Below the pieces are notes generated by a model. It saw only the letters and a list, made by a program, of their open reading frames with translations. It made no database searches and was not told the DNA's origin. Below are positions 58,900-64,000 of a stretch of DNA of 64,000 bases, piece by piece. Location of the stretch: positions 4,030,001-4,094,000 of the forward strand of contig BSBM01000186.1 in assembly GCA_027924585.1 (NCBI GenBank), written 5' to 3'. The position numbers and the translations under genes were made by a program. Numbering within the stretch: the stretch's first letter is position 1; each line of letters opens with the position of its first letter. This stretch comes from Larix kaempferi (lineage: Eukaryota > Streptophyta > Pinopsida > Pinales > Pinaceae).

Positions 58900-60250
58900 G
58901 ATATGAAGAACACCAAGCCTCTCTCTGAAGTACTCAAACTTCACTCTGGCTAGTGGCATCGTCAATACATCTGCAATCTGCTCATTCGTCGCAACATACA
59001 GAAGCTTCACTGCTCCTCTCTACACCATATCCCTGATATAGTGATATTTGATCTCTATGTGTTTCGACTTGTCGTGGAACACCGAGTTCTTAGACAGCTT
59101 CACACAACTCTGGTTGTCACAAAATATACCAGTAGCCTCCAGCGGTACACCAAATAAATTAGACAGTAGCTTCGGAAGCCATATTGCCTCACAACTAGCT
59201 GAACAAGCTGCAACATACTCTGCTTTGGCTGTACTCAGTGCTAGACAAGACTGCTTCCTGCTAAACCAAGAGATCACACCTGATCCCATACTGAAGCAAC
59301 ACCCAGAAGTGCTCTTCCTATCTGCAGCACTACCTGCCCAATCTGAATCAACATAACCCTGTAGGTTAAACTTTTGATTCGCTTCATACTTGAGCCCATA
59401 ATCAACTTACCCTTCAGGTACCTCAGAATATGCTTTACAGCAACCAGGTGAACACTCTTCGGATATGTCAGAAAATGGCTCAATGTGTTCACCGAAAAGC
59501 AAATATCTGGTCTTGTGTTCGTCAGGTACATCAAGGACCTAATCATCTAATGATACATAGTGATATCAACCGGCTCAGATGAAGCATCACACAGAAGCTT
59601 CAGGTTTGATGCCATAGGTGTGGCTATGGCCTTGCAGTCCAACATCCTGAACCTCTTCAGGATCTCTACTGCATACTTCCCTTGTCCAAGGAAGATCTGC
59701 ACTCTGCCACACGTCCATACCTAGAAAATAGTGCATCATCCACAAGTTCTTCATCTTGAACTCGGCAGCAAGCTTCAGTTGCGTGTCAGCAATCAATCTA
59801 TCTTCACCTGTAATAAATAGGTCATCTATATGCAAAAGTAGTATCACTAGATTTCCTTCCTCAACCTTGTAGTAAAGATTGGAATCCGCCTTACTCTTGG
59901 TAAAGGCCAAACTGGATAGAAAGATGTCTATCCTACCATACCAAGTTCTGCACATATATGACTCCCTGTCATGTGTCTCAGAACCAAGTGGTTGCTCCAC
60001 ATACACTTCTTCTTCAACTACACCATTCAAGAAAGTTGTCTTGAAATCCATCTGGTGTATCTTCCATTTCATCACTGCAGCCAAAGCAAGTATAGATCTA
60101 ATGGAAGTGTATCTGGCTACAGGAGTGAAAGTCTCTATGCTACCACCTGCAGCATGCTTGATCTTATAGATCCTCTTGGAAGTCACTACAGACACCCCTT
60201 CAGGTCTTGGGACTGCATCCCAAACATCTTCATGATCTATTGGTACTCCT
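58900..60250 (-). pseudogene. copia-2 reverse transcriptase and RNase H
   Basis: The RT frame 60195-59587 has KRIYKIKHAAGGSIE, then jumps to TFTPVARYTSIRS. Next to copia-1 this is an in-frame loss of about 20 residues. A second in-frame loss of about 12 residues lies before TWYGRID, removing the LKKALYGLKQ box. The catalytic box reads LHIDDLFITG, with His-Ile in place of Tyr-Val. A frameshift near 59715 is followed by RNase H pieces at 59546-59020 (TNTRPDICFSVNTLS, SWFSRKQSCLALSTAKAEY, HIEIKYHYIRD) and a short end near 58900. It looks inactive. Confidence 0.88.
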
Positions 60251-60829
60251 CGATCATGGAATTCTTCCTAGATCCTAGGAACTTCAATATCTTCAATATT
60301 TTCAATAGATAACTTTGTTGTTGAACAAATGTTGTAGTCCTTCTTTTGTAGGTGATGGTATATGATCTTTCCTACACAACAAGTTAAATTGCATGATTAG
60401 AAAACATCTCATAGTTTTCAGAACAAATTCTTACACATAAATAAATATGTCATACAGTCATGCAATTATCTTAGCCAATGCTTCAATACAACATTTATCC
60501 ATATCCCGTAACTTTCTAGATGCCTTCCAATCTCTACCAGAACATTGTTAAAAGTGTGCACAACTCCCAACATGTCAACAAAGAAGTTTCATTCTAGATA
60601 AGTAGCAATGGAATGTTGTACAGTGCCATAGGCCACTTACCCATGTATATTAGTAGTATACTGTTCATCAATGCAACTATGCATAATACAAAACCTAATT
60701 CTAGGAACATGAGTATATACATTATTGAATAGTATTATTTAAACAATAAAATATGCAAGGAATGATAATTCAAATAGTTATCTTTGTTTGTTTGTTGGGT
60801 TGACTCCTTCTCAGTCTTTGCTTCTTTTC
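60251..60829. other. copia-2 internal DNA without readable coding sequence
   Basis: This AT-rich stretch lies between the RT and the integrase remnant, where copia-1 has the end of integrase and the linker. I find no match to those in any frame, so it is either strongly decayed or foreign. Confidence 0.4.
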
Positions 60830-61114
60830 TGTAACTCCATTCTGATGTGGATTGGGAGAAGTGGTCAACCCCCTCTGAATATCTGCATCCTTCTAGAAAC
60901 TACTGAAGTGTGCTCCTTCTTGATCTTTGCTTCCTTGCAGGAAACAACTAAAGTGTGCTCCCTCTTGATCTTTTCTTCCTTATAGGAAAAACTGGAGTGT
61001 GCTCCCTCTTGATCTTTGCTTCCTTGCAGGAAACAACTGGAGTGTGCTCCCTCTTGATCTTTGCTTCCTTGCAAGAACAACTGGAGTGTGCTCCCTATTG
61101 ATCTTTGCTTCCTG
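60830..61114 (-). repeat. Minisatellite grown from integrase codons in copia-2
   Basis: Minus-strand translation of 60893-60840 gives ADIQRGLTTSPNPHQNGVTE, clearly the integrase segment that copia-1 keeps as AGIKRELTTPYNPQQNGVAE. Directly upstream (60904-61114) lie five units of 44-45 bp (GGAGTGTGCTCCCTCTTGAT on +). On the minus strand they read CKEAKIKREHT, that is, the immediately preceding integrase residues CKEAGIKRELT amplified. Confidence 0.82.
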
Positions 61115-61369
61115 TATTACTTGTCCTTGAACTTATATCCATCACTATGCATGCTTATTAGTATCATCATTTTGTTATCCTCGAGGTCTCATACATAATC
61201 ACACATTCATTAGTATAATCTTAATACTATCATGCATTCATAATTTTATTAAGGTGATACGACAAGTCTAAATTTAATCAAGATTGTACTAACTGTAATA
61301 ACATGAAGACAAACATACCATAAAATTAACAAATCTCGAAACATACCTAGATGAGTCATACCTGTCGAG

Positions 61370-61490
61370 ATTTCTTGTAATCTTCTTATGTAAGGCCTTA
61401 GCCTCGTCTCCCTCTGAAACAAAAACTTCTTCACTTATGGAGGTGACAAATCCATTCTCTTCTAGGATTAACCCAATCCACTTGATTTGC
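61370..61490 (-). pseudogene. copia-2 gag fragment
   Basis: The minus strand reads IKWIGLILEENGFVTSISEEV, then SEGDEAKALHKK. It aligns with copia-1 gag KYRIGLILEENDLVQYIKDEV and EDEAKDKYRK. Only this part of the gag domain remains; the rest, the protease and the integrase N-terminus are missing. Confidence 0.75.
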
Positions 61491-62623
61491 AGGAACTGGA
61501 TCTGGAGCTGGATTAGGGTTTGTCAGAGAAACCCTAAAAATTCAAAATTTTGAAAGGATAGAAACATGCACCTTGATGAACTGATCAAGATGGTATACTC
61601 ATAATTTGAAAACTGCAAAGTTTCACCCCTCAAATTTGGCTTTGAAACTTCCAGATTCACTGGACATGACCCCGGACTAGGGTTTGATAAATCCCACCCT
61701 TCTGACCAATCAAAAGGTTCGATCCAAGGCTCTAAGCTTCTATTTTTCTGAGGAGCTTCTAGCCATGGTCACAGATTTCAAAAGTTTCCATTTTTGTAGA
61801 AGCCCTAATTTTCCACTTTTTCGATCAAAGTCCTGAACTAGGGTCTGATCAAGCTCGGCCTTCTGCCGAACCAAAAATTTTTATCTTCATCTCTAAATTT
61901 CTATTTTGATGAGTAGCATTCAGTTGTAGTCTCTAATTAAAAAAATTCCAACTTTCTCCGACACCCAAAATTCCGGAAGCCATGAATGAAGGTGCTCAAA
62001 AAATAATTATGTTTTGACAGAAATATGTGCCTGATTGTTTCTGGTGTAACTCCAAACTTTTTGATCCATAGGGTCTGAATTTTTTTTTTGTGATAGCCCG
62101 ACCTGTTATCTTTCCAATCCCATAGGTCTGACCTCAAATGGATTCTTTGAGAGAGAGTTATGCCAAGTGTCACAACGTGATCTGTTTATGGGATAACACA
62201 GGAGATCAAACTTGTACGGCTTGCCACATGTCACTGGTGTAGTTTCAGCCTCTAAAAAAGTTACCTGAGAAAGTAGAGTCCATGTCCTACCTGCCACTTT
62301 TTATGAAATTTCATTTGGAGCTTCCTATCCCAGGTTAGGACCTTTTTTCCAAGGTCACCTGTTTATGACTGAGATGTGGAAGAGAGAAAAACCCTATATT
62401 GTACAGATCATAAATCACAAAGTACAACGAATTAGAGGTTTTCCTTAGGACACAAGGTACATGAGGATCTTAGTTTCTCCCTGTACGATCTTCAGACATT
62501 GATACCTCACCGAACTTTATTTATAGAGAAAGTTCTATGATGACTGGTTTTTGCTATATCAATCCCTAGCTTCGCAATTGCAACAAGTGTCATACATGCC
62601 ATACCATGCCTTCTTTCAGGCTA
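61491..62623 (-). other. copia-2 leader
   Basis: About 1.1 kb between primer-binding site and gag fragment. Pieces such as GAAACCCTAAAAATTC and repeated AACTAGGGT(C/T)TGAT phrases suggest low-grade duplication. No gene is visible. Confidence 0.5.
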
Positions 62624-62635
62624 GCTCTGATACCA
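62624..62635 (-). other. copia-2 primer-binding site
   Basis: The minus strand reads TGGTATCAGAGC immediately after the LTR end, a perfect initiator Met tRNA match. Confidence 0.95.
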
Positions 62636-63269
62636 TGTTAGTTTTTCAGAATTTACTTCAATATGATCTAGGATCTTGACTGAGAGAACAACATGTACAG
62701 CATATCAATCATGAACACAATAATGCAAGCAGACAATAGACACAGAGTTTACTTGGGGAAAACCATAAAGGTGAAAAACCCCAATAACTTCCTCAGAGAT
62801 AGATACAGCAATGATACAACCCACGCATAAGAGATAGACATCTCCTAGAAGCAGCTTCTCCTCCTCCACAAGTGTGCCACCCTCCCGAGAGTGTGAGAGA
62901 GAATAGAATGATCAAATAGAGTGCCTCCCGCACTCTATTTATACTTGGCTTGACTTGCCTAATAACCTTTACTAAGTCGGCCTTAACTTAGCCACATAAC
63001 ATAATGCTGCCTAGGCCGGCCCCCAATAGGGTGGTCTAATAACCCTTTGACCCACATGAATTATACAGGGCCGACCCCAACAAGGTGGTCTAATAACCCA
63101 TCAAGTATAAGTTACGACACTTACAATATAAATGATGACACTTCCATATAGAGGAATAATAACATCTCTATAGGAATACAAACACTTCCGTATAGAGGAA
63201 TAATACCATCTCTATAGGAGTATAATGTACATATATGAAATACATTCCGAAGTTACATATACATCAATA
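62636..63269 (-). repeat. copia-2 5' LTR
   Basis: A 634-bp LTR. The minus-strand TATA box GTATAAATAG is at 62944-62935. Its outer end reads TATTGATG where the 3' LTR has TGTTGATG, so the terminal dinucleotide has mutated. GTGGC (63270-63274) follows as the right TSD. Confidence 0.92.
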
Positions 63270-63881
63270 GTGGCCATTATTCTTGGAGTTAAAATAAGTC
63301 CTTCTTCTTCTTCCGGTGTGAGTAGCCAAAGCTTGGTCATACTCCTTGAGAAGGGCTTCTCTATTGGCTACCCTAGCTTCTTCCTAAATGCAATCCTCCC
63401 ATACCACATCAAACTTCATACTTTCTTTCCTGGCACACATAGTTTGGATGAATGACTCCAAAGGTTTAGTGAGACCATTTAGAGTAGTCATGACTAGTTC
63501 ATTTTGATCAAGGGTATCTCCAATGGCATCTAGTTGTTCCTTGAACTAGGAAACCCTTGAGAAATAATCTTGAATAGATTCTCCTTTATTCATCTTTCCC
63601 TCATAGATTCTGGAAAGGGCATCATACATTTCCTTTATGGTCTTCTTGGATGCCACTTGGGGAATCAAGTGGTCTTTGATAGAATTAGCAATGATTCTCT
63701 TTTCCTTAATTAGGTCCTTCCTATACTTATCTTTGGCTTCATCTTCTTTAGGTTCTGCAACCTCATCTTTAATATATTGGACAAGATCATTCTCTTCAAG
63801 AATGAGACCAATTCTGTATTTCCATGTCCGAAAATTTTATATACCCTCTAGCTTGTCTTCAAGCTTAGTGATTGGAGCCAT
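63270..63881 (-). pseudogene. copia-1 gag, N-terminal part
   Basis: The copia gag of the UBN2/retrotran_gag type starts at ATG 63881 (MAPITKLEDKLEG). It shows KYRIGLILEENDLVQYI, KEMYDALSRIYEGK and NELVMTTLNGLTKPLESF. Three in-frame stops are visible: a TAA near 63843, a TAG near 63548 (SRVS*FKEQL) and a TAG near 63388. The frame stops at the copia-2 insertion after SKNNGH and resumes at 43226 with KESQPPNRFKKKG. Confidence 0.88.
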
Positions 63882-64000
63882 CTTATCTAGGGGTCAAAGA
63901 GATTGAAGTTTCTCAAGAGATAGAATAACACTTACCATGAGATGTGCTTGATTGAGTTGAAGGTTTTGGTGTGTTCTGCTTCTGGAAACTTCAACTTTTT
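63882..64000 (-). other. copia-1 leader, cut by the window edge
   Basis: Untranslated sequence upstream of copia-1 gag. The primer-binding site and 5' LTR are expected within the next several hundred bases to the right. Confidence 0.6.

Larger units (their letters stand above)
43227..63269 (-). mobile_element. copia-2: Ty1/copia element inside copia-1 gag
   Basis: Minus strand, about 6.5 kb without the gypsy-E insertion. Right to left: 5' LTR (62636-63269), primer-binding site, long leader, gag fragment, integrase remnant turned into a minisatellite, RT and RNase H, repeat-rich spacer, and a 3' LTR split by gypsy-E (56933-57392 and 43227-43411). RT and spacer motifs show it is a relative of copia-1. 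Internal deletions leave it non-autonomous. Confidence 0.92.
37806..64000 (-). mobile_element. copia-1: Ty1/copia element, continuing past the right edge
   Basis: Minus strand. The 3' LTR (37806-38305), polypurine tract, a 1.6-kb minisatellite spacer, the pol frame (39945-43221) and, after the copia-2 insertion, the 5' half of gag (63270-63881) are present. The 5' LTR is beyond 64000. The order PR-INT-RT-RNase H identifies Ty1/copia. The left flank is TTAAC (37801-37805); its partner TSD lies outside. It inserted into the gypsy-D spacer and is itself split by copia-2 in gag. Confidence 0.92.

Overview
This window is nuclear DNA from a plant, most likely a seed plant with a large, transposon-rich genome. 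The evidence is direct: an L1-type LINE of the plant kind (DUF4283-type ORF1, APE endonuclease, reverse transcriptase, archaeal-like RNase H), Ty1/copia elements, and Ty3/gypsy elements of chromovirus and Tat-like type, stacked inside one another with intact target-site duplications (TSDs). A conifer or other gymnosperm is my guess, at low confidence. I see no complete host gene, no rRNA or tRNA gene and no CRISPR array.

Layout. (1) 1-1791: AT-rich DNA. (2) 1806-13564: a LINE on the + strand with a 14-bp TSD and poly(A) tail, split inside its reverse transcriptase by a small decayed gypsy element (gypsy-A, 5229-9548, TSD TCTTA). A third reading frame of unknown function follows the LINE RNase H. 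(3) 13579-18730: mostly AT-rich DNA with short tandem duplications and one weak candidate for a small two-exon gene. (4) 18990-20695: a 1.7-kb G/A-rich purine tract. (5) 20696-32125: an LTR-like promoter region and a gag-protease pseudogene on the + strand (gypsy-C), split by a young minus-strand Tat-like element (gypsy-B, 21993-29016, TSD GTGCG). Gypsy-B keeps an almost open pol frame fused to a truncated LTR. (6) 32126-35340: minisatellite, AT-rich DNA and a decayed minus-strand coiled-coil frame. (7) From about 35340 to the end of the window: a four-level nest, all on the minus strand. A Tat-like 3' end (gypsy-D) holds copia-1 (37806 to beyond 64000), which holds copia-2 (43227-63269), which holds gypsy-E (43412-56927). 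Gypsy-E is a chromovirus with two equal, nearly identical 4308-bp LTRs.

How the parts relate. The nesting gives a relative time order. Gypsy-D is older than copia-1, copia-1 older than copia-2, and copia-2 older than gypsy-E. In the left part the LINE is older than gypsy-A and gypsy-C is older than gypsy-B. Every coding region I can place belongs to retrotransposition (capsid, protease, integrase, reverse transcriptase, RNase H), and each is broken by stops, frameshifts or deletions. The 3' spacers of both copia elements and both Tat-like elements are packed with different minisatellites. Several of these encode conserved hairpins with compensating base changes.
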